A stretch of 64,000 nt of DNA from Morganella morganii_D. GTDB lineage: Bacteria; Pseudomonadota; Gammaproteobacteria; Enterobacterales; Enterobacteriaceae. The notes under the pieces were generated by a model, which was not told the origin of the DNA, made no database searches, and worked only from the letters and a program-made list of their open reading frames with translations. How positions within the stretch are numbered: position 1 is the first letter of the stretch; every line of letters begins with the position of its first letter. Shown here piece by piece: positions 1 through 7,946 of this stretch. Location: NCBI GenBank assembly GCA_044772875.1, contig CP173058.1:1-64000 (forward strand). Reading direction: 5' to 3'. The translations under genes and the position numbers were made by a program.

Positions 1-57
1 GGCAAAGGCACCGACAATTGCGAGCAGTACGCCGGCAAGTTGTTTGAACGCTTTCAT
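1..57 (-). CDS. N-terminus of an unidentified protein with a hydrophobic start (cut by window edge)
   Basis: Only the first 19 codons are inside the window; they read MKAFKQLAGVLLAIVGAFA on the minus strand. A basic start followed by a hydrophobic run suggests a signal peptide or a first membrane segment. An AGGTG-type ribosome binding site lies about 6 bases ahead of the ATG, which supports a real start. Nothing more can be said about function. The next 289 bases (58-346) show no gene, only a GC-rich inverted repeat near 279-301 (GGGGAT...ATCCCC). Confidence 0.6.
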   Translation of the reverse strand, partial: MKAFKQLAGVLLAIVGAFA

Positions 58-346
58 AAATTTCACCTGTCCGAATGAGTAAAGTGGAGTAGTTTTAGTT
101 TGTTATTATCCAATTGTACGGGAGAGGAATAACACTTATTTGACTTAGTTCCCAGCGGTAACCTGAGGATAACGCGGATTTATTTCATTATTGTTAGGTT
201 AATCACTGTTAGCGGAATGTAGCGTGATTGTAGTTTCAGGGAGATGATAAGTGCGCGGAATAAGCTCTGCTGTTCAGTGGGGGATTCTGATGATATCCCC
301 CTGAACCGGATTTGTATCAGCCGGGACCGGGCCGGTTTTTTACGGC

Positions 347-1489
347 TTATTTATTCCTTAATACAGCACGCTGATCAGATATATCACCCATGCTCTGATT
401 TTTTTCCAGCATACTAATTAAATCGTCAGTATCCTGGTCCGGTATATTCTTAACAGAAGTAGTATGCGATACTTTCGCGCCGGGATTGAACTGAGAGGTC
501 TGGTCGGACATTTTTCCTCTGTTAAGCATTCCAAATAAATCTTCAATATCCTTATCCGGAGATGAAGAGGTTACTTTTATTCTGGATTCAAATTTCTGCC
601 GGATGGTATCTTCAATACTTATTTCATTATTTTTAGAAGTATTTTTATTTTTTGCTATAAGTTCCGCCTGCGTTCTGGCTTCCATCTTTATCGCATAAAA
701 ATCCAAAGGCTGTTCTGTTTCTGTATCCCGAAATAATGTATTATAAATATTTTCAATCAGACTGTTATATACATCTGATACTATTTTACCGGCTATCTCC
801 CTCACTATCGGAATATCATTAAAAACGACTCTTTCCTCAGCTGTTAGTAATTCTTCTCTTTGCTTTTCTGCATCATTTTTATGAAACTGGTCTATCAGAA
901 ATTTAAATTGCTCAGGTACTTCTTTCTTCATATCCTTAATCAGATTTTTCTTTATTTCTGTTTCGTTTATTCTTCCACTCAGGCCTCTGTTTAATTTTAA
1001 AGGATTGATCATCGAAATGACGGAAGCTTTTTTTTCTAACATATCGAACTTTATATGTTTTTCATTTACTATATCCAGTATTCTCTCTTTTTCTTCTGTG
1101 GATATTTTGATATTTTTCTCGGCACATATTTTATCAATTTCCCGATAAATGATAGAGGCAGGTGTGGTTATCTTTTCACCGGCATACCATCCTTTTACTC
1201 TTTCATCTAATATTTTTTGAGTATGTTTACTTTTTTCGTTTATCGAATGATTACCCCTTTTCAGACTGCTTAATTCCGTTTTATACTGAAATGATAACAC
1301 ATCCCTGCTTAGTTTCGCAGTATCTGTACTGATGTTAATATACTTTCCTTCAAATTCTGAATTTGTATTTTTTATGTGGGATACTCTTTCCAGTAAAGTA
1401 TTCATGAAAGGGAGCTTTGACATTCTATTCAGACACTTTTCTTCAGGTGTTATTTTGGATTGTCTTGATGTAATGTTAATTAGGTTCAT
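347..1489 (-). CDS. Putative type III effector-like protein, AT-rich, with a duplicated acidic C-terminal motif
   Basis: A 380-residue hydrophilic protein with no signal peptide or membrane segment; I do not recognise a family. It is strongly AT-rich compared with the ~50% GC core genes, a sign of transfer. Its tail holds a repeat: PDKDIEDLFGMLNRGKMSDQ (about residues 309-328) and PDQDTDDLISMLEKNQSMGD (about 349-368), sharing PDxDxxDLxxML. It is transcribed away from a type III chaperone gene 200 bp off, followed by a tyrosine phosphatase effector. That context, with the Ser/Thr/Asn-rich N-terminus, suggests a secreted effector. This is inference only; it could also be an unrelated accessory protein. 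Confidence 0.55.
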   Translation of the reverse strand: MNLINITSRQSKITPEEKCLNRMSKLPFMNTLLERVSHIKNTNSEFEGKYINISTDTAKLSRDVLSFQYKTELSSLKRGNHSINEKSKHTQKILDERVKGWYAGEKITTPASIIYREIDKICAEKNIKISTEEKERILDIVNEKHIKFDMLEKKASVISMINPLKLNRGLSGRINETEIKKNLIKDMKKEVPEQFKFLIDQFHKNDAEKQREELLTAEERVVFNDIPIVREIAGKIVSDVYNSLIENIYNTLFRDTETEQPLDFYAIKMEARTQAELIAKNKNTSKNNEISIEDTIRQKFESRIKVTSSSPDKDIEDLFGMLNRGKMSDQTSQFNPGAKVSHTTSVKNIPDQDTDDLISMLEKNQSMGDISDQRAVLRNK

Positions 1490-1690
1490 GTTTTTTATTT
1501 CCTTTTATATATAAAGGATATTATTCTATTTTCTTATTAAATTATTTCTTTAATAAAAGAAATATAATGTTTATAGTTTCAGTGATTATGTTTTCTTTGG
1601 GTATTTTATTTTTATATGAGTCAGATATGAAAGTAATATTCGGATTATTTGTCATGATGAGAACGTCATTTTATTAATCAGGAAACAGAG

Positions 1691-2086
1691 ATGCAGGATT
1701 TATCATCTTTTCACCGTACCGCCATGATGCTGTTGCGCCATATCGGACTGGATGCTCCGCAACCCGCCACAGATCAGCATACATTTATGTTAACAATTGA
1801 TAACCGTTATTCACTGTCTTTGGCCGTGATTGATGAGACAGACTGGTATTTGTCGGCAAATATCGGGGAATTACCACACATTACGAAAAATAATGAATTG
1901 CTGCAAAAAGTCCTGAAGCTGAATGCGTTAACACAGCTTTCCGGGCAGCCGGTAATCTCACTTAATGAAAAAAATGAGTGGGTGATCTGGAGCCGTCTGC
2001 CACTTCAGGGAACGGAAGATAGCCATATCATTGAGTTATTTGAATATATATTGAAATCGGCGGATTACCTGCCGGCGCTTCATTAA
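1691..2086 (+). CDS. Type III secretion chaperone, CesT/SicP-like
   Basis: A 131-residue acidic protein with the pattern of class I type III chaperones (CesT/SycH/SicP family): a small alpha/beta protein starting with an amphipathic helix (SSFHRTAMMLLRHIGL), then strands such as FMLTIDNRYSLSLAVID, and a C-terminal helix (HIIELFEYILKSAD). Length fits SicP. Such chaperones dimerise, bind the N-terminal part of an effector in the cytoplasm and guide it to the secretion machine. It sits directly upstream of the phosphatase gene (17 bp gap), as sicP does before sptP in Salmonella, so the phosphatase is the likely client; the Tyr-rich protein may be a second one. An AGGAAACAGAG segment precedes the ATG. 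Confidence 0.75.
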   Translation: MQDLSSFHRTAMMLLRHIGLDAPQPATDQHTFMLTIDNRYSLSLAVIDETDWYLSANIGELPHITKNNELLQKVLKLNALTQLSGQPVISLNEKNEWVIWSRLPLQGTEDSHIIELFEYILKSADYLPALH

Positions 2087-2103
2087 TCATAAAGGGAATT
2101 TTG

Positions 2104-3312
2104 ATGTTTCATATTGATCAGCGCTTACCTGTTAATAACCGGCAGGAAGAGCAGTTACCTCCACCTTTGCCACCCAAAACACAGCATCGGGGGCGGACGA
2201 TGGCGTTACAGGCACCACAAAGTCGCCCTCCGGCTCCGTTACCGCGGCCGGATTACACGCTTTTAGATAATGTTCCGTTACGTCAGAATTACACCGCGCC
2301 CGCTTTACATTATCGTAATGCCGTGTATGAAATTTCCGCTCCTGAGCCAGGTTCACTGCTGAAAACACAGGGATTTATGCAGCCCCCCTCCCGTCCGGCA
2401 CCAGTTCCGCCATCATCACAGGAACGCGTTCGAATGCCGTTGCCGGGGGAGGGGACGTATCAGTCACTGATACAACGAAGAGGACTCTCTAAACTCTCCC
2501 CGTTTACGGCGGATATAAAAACAGAAAGGTCAGGTAATCTATTTCAGCAATTGGAGATAAAAACATCAGGCCGGCTTAATATGGGCAATTTTATTGCCAG
2601 AACAAATCACCAACGCTTTGGTAATATCGATACTTGCGCAGCAACCCGGTTGTTTACACCGGAAGGCAAACCATTGCCTGCAAACCAAATGAAGGTTGAC
2701 GGGCTGAATCTGGCGATGCGCAGTCAGTACCCTAAACCCGAAGGACTTCGTGACCATCTCTGTATGCTTGCAGATCAAAAACCGGGAGTGTTGGTCGTGC
2801 TTTCTTCCGATAATGATATTGCTAACAGGCATCTTCCGGCGTATTTCCGTCAGAATGGTCAGTATGATGATGTTTCGGTTCAATGCAGAATTAATCAGAA
2901 AGCGCATATTGCAACGGCCGGAAATCTTGAATTACGCAATTACCGGATAGAAATAACCGCAAACGGCAAAACAACACCGATATCGGTTATCCATGTCAAA
3001 AACTGGGAAGATTGTACAACCATTGATCCTTCAACGCTGAAAAAACTGGTTTCAGGGATTAACCAGAAAATTGAGCAGAAGGTCGGGCAAGACTCCGGCT
3101 ACAATCCTCAGCCGTTTATTCATTGCAGCGCAGGGATTGGCCGTACCGGTGTTGTTGCTGCCGCGATGGAAATCCTGAAACCGGATAATAAGAACATGCC
3201 GGAGGAAATTGTATTGCAGTTGCGTGAAACCGGTTCTTCAAAAATGGTGCAGACTACTGAACAGTTCAATACATTGGTAAATCTGTATAAAGAGTTAAAA
3301 TCTGAATCTTAA
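2104..3312 (+). CDS. Protein tyrosine phosphatase effector, YopH/SptP type, with polyproline N-terminus
   Basis: A 402-residue protein. The C-terminal half (about 130-400) is a classical tyrosine phosphatase domain. The P-loop HCSAGIGRTG holds the predicted nucleophile Cys341 and phosphate-binding Arg347, and the Q-loop region SSKMVQTTEQF keeps its Gln. The usual WPD loop reads NWEDCT, so the general acid Asp303 is kept but Pro is replaced by Glu. The first 110 residues are rich in Pro, with SH3-ligand-like PPPLPPK (19-25) and RPPAPLPRP (41-49), plus Tyr75 in NAVYEIS. The ATG at 2104 has AAAGGG seven bases upstream; a TTG at 2101 is the alternative. The chaperone gene just ahead supports type III secretion. 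The enzyme would remove phosphate from host phosphotyrosine proteins. Confidence 0.82.
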   Translation: MFHIDQRLPVNNRQEEQLPPPLPPKTQHRGRTMALQAPQSRPPAPLPRPDYTLLDNVPLRQNYTAPALHYRNAVYEISAPEPGSLLKTQGFMQPPSRPAPVPPSSQERVRMPLPGEGTYQSLIQRRGLSKLSPFTADIKTERSGNLFQQLEIKTSGRLNMGNFIARTNHQRFGNIDTCAATRLFTPEGKPLPANQMKVDGLNLAMRSQYPKPEGLRDHLCMLADQKPGVLVVLSSDNDIANRHLPAYFRQNGQYDDVSVQCRINQKAHIATAGNLELRNYRIEITANGKTTPISVIHVKNWEDCTTIDPSTLKKLVSGINQKIEQKVGQDSGYNPQPFIHCSAGIGRTGVVAAAMEILKPDNKNMPEEIVLQLRETGSSKMVQTTEQFNTLVNLYKELKSES

Positions 3313-3333
3313 AACACCATAAAGGGAGTTATT

Positions 3334-4104
3334 ATGGGACCAGCACAGGGAATACAGGGCTATCAGACGATTCAGACCCTGAATAATGATATTTACGGTT
3401 CAACAGATGGAAACAGCCAATCGTCGTATGTCAGTTCATCCGGAATAAAATCTATATTATCAAATGCCTGGAATGCAATAAAATCTGCTTTTTCCAATGT
3501 GCTTTCGGCGTTCGGCAGCCATCTCGGCGGACAGCAGGGCAGTGATAAACCGGGCAGAGAAATGACCATAGATATGTCTTCACGGCCGGCACAACCGTTA
3601 CCGCGTATTGATGCGCAGTTTGAAAATACTGTTTATGAGAGCAGTGGCGGGAATATCTATGATTCGGTTTATGCGCATACCACCGGATTCGGACGCCCCG
3701 AAAGTCTTTATGCTTCAGTTGATGATGGCGTCACTGTTCGTGAACCGGTTGCACCACCGGTACCGGATGCACCGCGTCCGTCATTATCTGAGCCGCTTTA
3801 CAGCGAAATTGACGATCCGTTGTATGAGGAAATTGAAGAGTATCAGACTCCGCCACCGGTACCGGATTCACCACGTCCGTCATTATCAGGATCATCCGGC
3901 AGTGAAGCTGAATCAGACGTAATGGAATCGGTTTATGAATCATCAGGTGAAGATATTTATACTGAGCCGTATGATCCCGGAAATACAATTAGTACACCGG
4001 AGAATGATCCGCGGGGAGATAGTGATTATGATGCCCCGTGGAAATCACAGCCGGATGAACTGTTACAGCAGCGCATCATGAGTGAAAGACTGAAAGCACA
4101 GTAA
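3334..4104 (+). CDS. Putative effector with repeated Tyr (EPIYA-like/YEEI) and polyproline motifs
   Basis: A 256-residue low-complexity protein of no family I can name. It carries at least ten tyrosines in acidic or hydrophobic settings typical of Src-family kinase sites: NTVYESS (Tyr101), GNIYDSV (109), ESLYASV (126), EPLYSEI (156), DPLYEEI (164), ESVYESS (201), EDIYTEP (209). YEEI is the classic optimal Src SH2 ligand. Two internal repeats are visible: VYESSG..IY (101-109 and 201-209) and PPVPDxPRPSLS (141-152 and 174-185). Residues 38-62 form a possible amphipathic helix. It follows the phosphatase by 21 bp with the same AAAGGGAG ribosome binding site, so the two are co-transcribed. It resembles phosphotyrosine-scaffold effectors (Tir, Tarp, Bep, CagA class) in design, not in sequence. 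Confidence 0.65.
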   Translation: MGPAQGIQGYQTIQTLNNDIYGSTDGNSQSSYVSSSGIKSILSNAWNAIKSAFSNVLSAFGSHLGGQQGSDKPGREMTIDMSSRPAQPLPRIDAQFENTVYESSGGNIYDSVYAHTTGFGRPESLYASVDDGVTVREPVAPPVPDAPRPSLSEPLYSEIDDPLYEEIEEYQTPPPVPDSPRPSLSGSSGSEAESDVMESVYESSGEDIYTEPYDPGNTISTPENDPRGDSDYDAPWKSQPDELLQQRIMSERLKAQ

Positions 4105-4110
4105 CTGTAT

Positions 4111-4147
4111 CAGCCGGTGTGCCCGTAAAAACCGGGCAGGCCGGCTG
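4111..4147 (+). terminator. Large hairpin after the effector operon
   Basis: Arms CAGCCGG/CCGGCTG and TGCCCG/CGGGCA flank a TAAAA loop and are followed by TTATTCTC. It lies between the convergent ends of the Tyr-rich effector gene and eamA, so it may stop transcription from both sides. The U-run is weak. Confidence 0.6.
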
Positions 4148-4156
4148 TTATTCTCT

Positions 4157-5068
4157 TCAGGCAGATTGCCGGCGTGTCAGCAGCGACACCAGGCGTTTGC
4201 CGAATACCGTCAGAATCAGACCTGCCATAATAAAACCGAGACCGGCGAACTGCGTCATAGTGATAGTTTCCCCCAGCAGCAGCGCGCTGCCGGCAATCCC
4301 GGCAAACGGCACCAGCAGGGCAAACGGCGTGACCCGCCAGGTTTCGTAGCGGCCCAGCAGACGGCTCCATAAGGTATAACCGACAAACGTGGAGAGATAA
4401 GCGAGATACATAATCGCGCCCACGGTCAGCAGACTGATATGAGAAATGCTGCTGACAATCGCGTCCGCGCCTTCCATCCACAGTGACATCAGGATAAACG
4501 GAATAATCGGCACCAGCGCACTCCAGGCCACCAGTGACATCCCGTTACAGTCCGGTGTCTCTTTCATAATGATACGGTTGCAGATATTACCGCAGGCCCA
4601 GGAGAAGCCCCCGGCCAGCGTCATCATCAGCGCCATCAGCGGAATGTCGGTCAGACTGCCTGCATCCCCGCCTTTCGCCAGCACGGTCAGACCAACAACG
4701 GCGACAATAATGCCGATCACCTGACTGATTTTCAGCGACTCTTTCAGAATCAGGCCGCCGAGGACAATGGTGAAGAAGACCTGGGACTGCAATACCACTG
4801 ACGCGATCCCTGCCGGCATCCCGGCTTTGACTGCGCTGAACAGAAAGGCAAACTGGCCGAAGCAGATAGTCAGACCATAGATAACCAGGCGGCTCAGGGC
4901 GATTTTCGGGCGGGGAATAAAGAAAACAGCGGGTAGTGCCACAAACAGAAAACGCAGCGCTCCGAGAAACAGCGGCGGAATGCCGGTGACGCCCACTTTG
5001 ATCACTACGAAGTTCACCCCCCAGATCACGGCAACCAGCAGGGCGATTAAAATATCATTAATTTTCAT
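4157..5068 (-). CDS. eamA: O-acetylserine/cysteine exporter EamA (DMT superfamily)
   Basis: A 303-residue inner-membrane protein with ten predicted hydrophobic segments in two EamA repeats (about 1-140 and 150-290). It matches remembered E. coli EamA (YdeD) along its length, for example VIWGVNFVVIKVG near the start, the CFGQFAFLFSAVKAGMPAG segment and LLGRYETWRVTPFALLVP near residue 240. EamA exports cysteine-pathway metabolites such as O-acetylserine and cysteine. It is a monocistronic gene convergent with the effector operon and marks the return to core genome. The specific substrate is inferred from similarity; a related DMT exporter is the alternative. Confidence 0.85.
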   Translation of the reverse strand: MKINDILIALLVAVIWGVNFVVIKVGVTGIPPLFLGALRFLFVALPAVFFIPRPKIALSRLVIYGLTICFGQFAFLFSAVKAGMPAGIASVVLQSQVFFTIVLGGLILKESLKISQVIGIIVAVVGLTVLAKGGDAGSLTDIPLMALMMTLAGGFSWACGNICNRIIMKETPDCNGMSLVAWSALVPIIPFILMSLWMEGADAIVSSISHISLLTVGAIMYLAYLSTFVGYTLWSRLLGRYETWRVTPFALLVPFAGIAGSALLLGETITMTQFAGLGFIMAGLILTVFGKRLVSLLTRRQSA

Positions 5069-5378
5069 ATCAGGTTTTTATCTCTCTTTTATTATTTTGA
5101 TAATACGCGGAGCCACGCACATTATCAGGAAGGAAGAGCCGTGAAAAATTAAGTCATTGCTACAGCCATTGTAAAACAGCACCGGGGAATCGATATCAAC
5201 AGTCAGCGGGAAATTATTCGTAAACTGTTATGAAATACAGGAAAAAACCGGCGGTGCGGATGATTGATCACCATCATATTGTACTTCTTTAACACAGTTA
5301 TAATTCATCATGCAATTGTAAAATTGTTCTGAAGGGACGTGGCTGCGCCGGTGTTGTTGTCTGACACCGGGCTGAACC

Positions 5379-5395
5379 GTTCGACATTTTTGACG
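5379..5395 (-). promoter_or_regulatory. Probable FhlA upstream activating element of fdhF
   Basis: On the minus strand this reads CGTCAAAAATGTCGAAC, identical over 17 bases to a site at 9790-9806 upstream of hydN, in the opposite orientation. It lies about 100 bp upstream of the sigma-54 promoter of fdhF, the distance expected for an FhlA enhancer site. The identity is seen; the FhlA assignment is inference. Confidence 0.6.
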
Positions 5396-5490
5396 ACCCC
5401 GCCGGTGCCATCGCCTGTCATGGTGATAACAAAAAAAATTAAAACAAAATATATTCAGTAGGTTAAAGGGATTTTATTTCAGTTTTAAAA

Positions 5491-5507
5491 TTGGCATAAA
5501 CCCTGCA
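5491..5507 (+). promoter_or_regulatory. Sigma-54 promoter of fdhF
   Basis: TTGGCATAAACCCTGCA has the -24 GG (5493-5494) and -12 GC (5505-5506) with exactly ten bases between, as RpoN promoters require. It sits about 60 bp ahead of the fdhF start, as in E. coli. Confidence 0.82.
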
Positions 5508-5565
5508 TGACTGGTGGGGATAAGGCGGTATTTATCCGCTAAGAGAAGATATAGGAGCAATGTTG

Positions 5566-7719
5566 ATGGAAAAAGTCATCACTGTCTGCCCGTATTGCGC
5601 CTCAGGCTGTAAAATTAACCTGAAGGTGGAGAACGGGAAGATCATTGGCGCGGAGGGCGCAAATGGTCACACCAATGAAGGAGAGCTCTGCCTGAAAGGG
5701 TATTATGGCTGGGACTTCATTCATGACACTAAGATTTTAACCCCCCGCTTAAAGACCCCCATGATCCGCCGTCAGCGTGGCGGCAAACTGGAACCGGTCT
5801 CCTGGGACGAGGCGATTGAGTTTGCCAGTTCCCGCCTGTTGGCTATCAAAGAGAAGTATGGCCCGAAAGCGATTATGACCACCGGTTCATCCCGTGGTCC
5901 GGGTAACGAAGCTAACTTCGTGATGCAGAAATTTGTTCGTGCGGCAGTCGGCAGTAACAATATTGACTGCTGCGCACGTGTCTGACACGGCCCTTCGGTT
6001 GCAGGTCTGCAGCGTTCGGTCGGTAACGGCGCAATGAGTAACTCAATCGTTGAGATTGAGGATACCAAATGTATTTTTATCTTCGGTTACAATGCCGCGG
6101 ATTCACATCCTATTGTCGCCCGCCGTATTGTGAAGGCGAAAGAGAAGGGTGCACAAATTATTGTCTGTGACCCGCGCTATATTGAGTCAGCGCGTCTTGC
6201 GGACATTCATTTAGCACTGAAAAACGGTTCAAATATTGCGCTTATCAATGCGTTGGCGCATGTAATTATCGCGGAAAATCTGCACGATAAAGCCTTTATC
6301 GATGGCCATACCGAACAGTTTGAGGAATACCGCAAGCTGGTTGAGCCGTACACACCGGAGTCCGCGGAAGCGGTTACTGGCCTGAAAGCGGATGATATCC
6401 GCAAAACGGCCCGTATGTATGCGAAAGCAGAAAATGCGGTCATTCTGTGGGGGATGGGTGTCACTCAATTCTATCAGGGGGTGGAAACCGTCCGCGCACT
6501 GACCAGCCTGGCGTTACTGACCGGTAACCTGGGTAAACCGCATGTCGGTGTCGGCCCGGTCCGTGGCCAGAACAACGTTCAGGGTGCCTGTGATATGGGC
6601 GCATTACCGAACACACTGCCGGGCTATCAGTATGTGGAAGACAAAGCCGCTCTGGAGAAATTTGCCAAATTCTGGGGCATCGAAAAAATGCCTGACGAAA
6701 ACGGCATTCCGCTGAGTGAAGTCCCGCACTTTATCGATGAAGGCGTGCTGAAAGCGCACTACGTGATGGGTGAGGATCCGCTTCAGACTGAACCGGATCT
6801 GGCGACTATCCGCCGCACCTTCGATAAACTGGAGCTGCTGATTGTCCAGGATATCTTCATGACCAAAACCGCGTCGATTGCTGACGTGATTTTCCCTGCC
6901 ACCTCCTGGGGGGAACATGAAGGGGTGTATACCTCAGCGGATCGCGGGTTCCAGCGCTTCTATAAAGCGGTTGAACCGGTCGGCGATGTGAAACCGGACT
7001 GGGAAATTATCAGTCTGATGTCCACTGCGATGGGCTTCCCGATGCATTACAACAACACCAAAGAGATTTGGGATGAGTTACGTGAACTCTGCCCTATCTA
7101 CTATGGGGCGACTTACGGGAAAATGGCGGATCTGGCCTATATCCAGTGGCCGTGCCGTGATGTGGCTGACAGTGATCAGGGAACTGAATATCTGTACGAC
7201 GGCGGTATATTTGATACCCCGAACGGCAAAGGTCAGTTCTATACCTGTGAATGGCGTCCGCCTATTGATCAGGTCAGTGATGACTATCCGATGGTGCTGG
7301 CTACCGTTCGTGAAGTGGGGCACTACTCCTGCCGTTCCATGACCGGTAACTGTAAAGCACTGGCGGCACTGGCGGATGAGCCGGGCTATATTCAGATCAA
7401 TACCGCAGATGCGAATGCGCTGGGGATTAAAGATCAGGAACTGGTCTGGGTGGCATCCCGTCAGGGTAAAGTTATCACCCGCGCGAATGTCAGTGAGCGT
7501 CCGAACAAAGGGGCGGTTTACATGACCTATCAGTGGTGGATTGGTGCGTGTAACGAGCTGGTGGCGGAAAACCTCAGCCCGATTACCAAAACACCGGAAT
7601 ATAAATACTGTGCTGTCCGCGTCGAACCGATTGCGGATCAGAAACAGGCTGAGCATTATGTTGTTCAGGAATATACCGGTATTAAGCGCCGTCTGCGTGA
7701 AGCGGCGGAAGGATGTTAA
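5566..7719 (+). CDS. fdhF: Formate dehydrogenase H, selenocysteine- and molybdopterin-dependent
   Basis: A 717-residue protein read through an in-frame TGA at 5983-5985, codon 140, decoded as selenocysteine (CCARV-Sec-HGPSVAGL). The N-terminal CPYCASGC (Cys8, Cys11, Cys15) plus Cys42 bind a [4Fe-4S] cluster; the rest is a molybdopterin oxidoreductase closely matching E. coli FdhF. It oxidises formate to CO2 on the cytoplasmic side of the formate hydrogenlyase complex. ATG 5566 is preferred because AGGAG (5553-5557) is eight bases away; ATG 5560 would leave only two. A sigma-54 promoter and a probable FhlA site lie upstream. The hydrogenase-3 genes are not in this window. Confidence 0.96.
5983..6020 (+). 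promoter_or_regulatory. SECIS element for Sec insertion in fdhF
   Basis: The TGA codon is followed by a hairpin whose apical part, GGTTGCAGGTCTGC, is the same as I remember from E. coli fdhF, including the bulged U and AGGUCU loop that bind SelB. Just below the bulge the lower stem seems to have one G-G mismatch caused by the AGC that follows. Confidence 0.8.
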
Positions 7720-7737
7720 TCCGTTTATCTTAATATG

Positions 7738-7774
7738 AAAAAAACCGGCGCTCAAATGACCGCCGGTTTTTTTA
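7738..7774 (+). terminator. Rho-independent terminator of fdhF
   Basis: ACCGGCG and CGCCGGT arms with a ten-base loop, followed by TTTTTTT; an A-run on the left could let it work on the minus strand too. It begins about 20 bases after the fdhF stop. Confidence 0.9.
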
Positions 7775-7946
7775 TATTTTAATTTTTTGTTTAATTATGA
7801 TGTCAGGCAGATTCAGTTTTTGAATTTTGATCACATATTATTGCCTGAGAAATAAATGAGCATATTACAATCGGTATTCTGTTTTTGCGATATATTTTTA
7901 TTTGCGAGATATTCTTATTTCAGCAGGCTGCTGTTTAAATATCAGC

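Noticed and set aside
3798..3835. Tandem YSEI/YEEI in the Tyr-rich protein as an ITAM
   Set aside because: Only four residues separate the two YxxI units; an ITAM needs about six to eight.
5983..5985. In-frame stop in fdhF that could mean a pseudogene
   Set aside because: Position 140, the flanking residues and the conserved SECIS loop show it is a selenocysteine codon.
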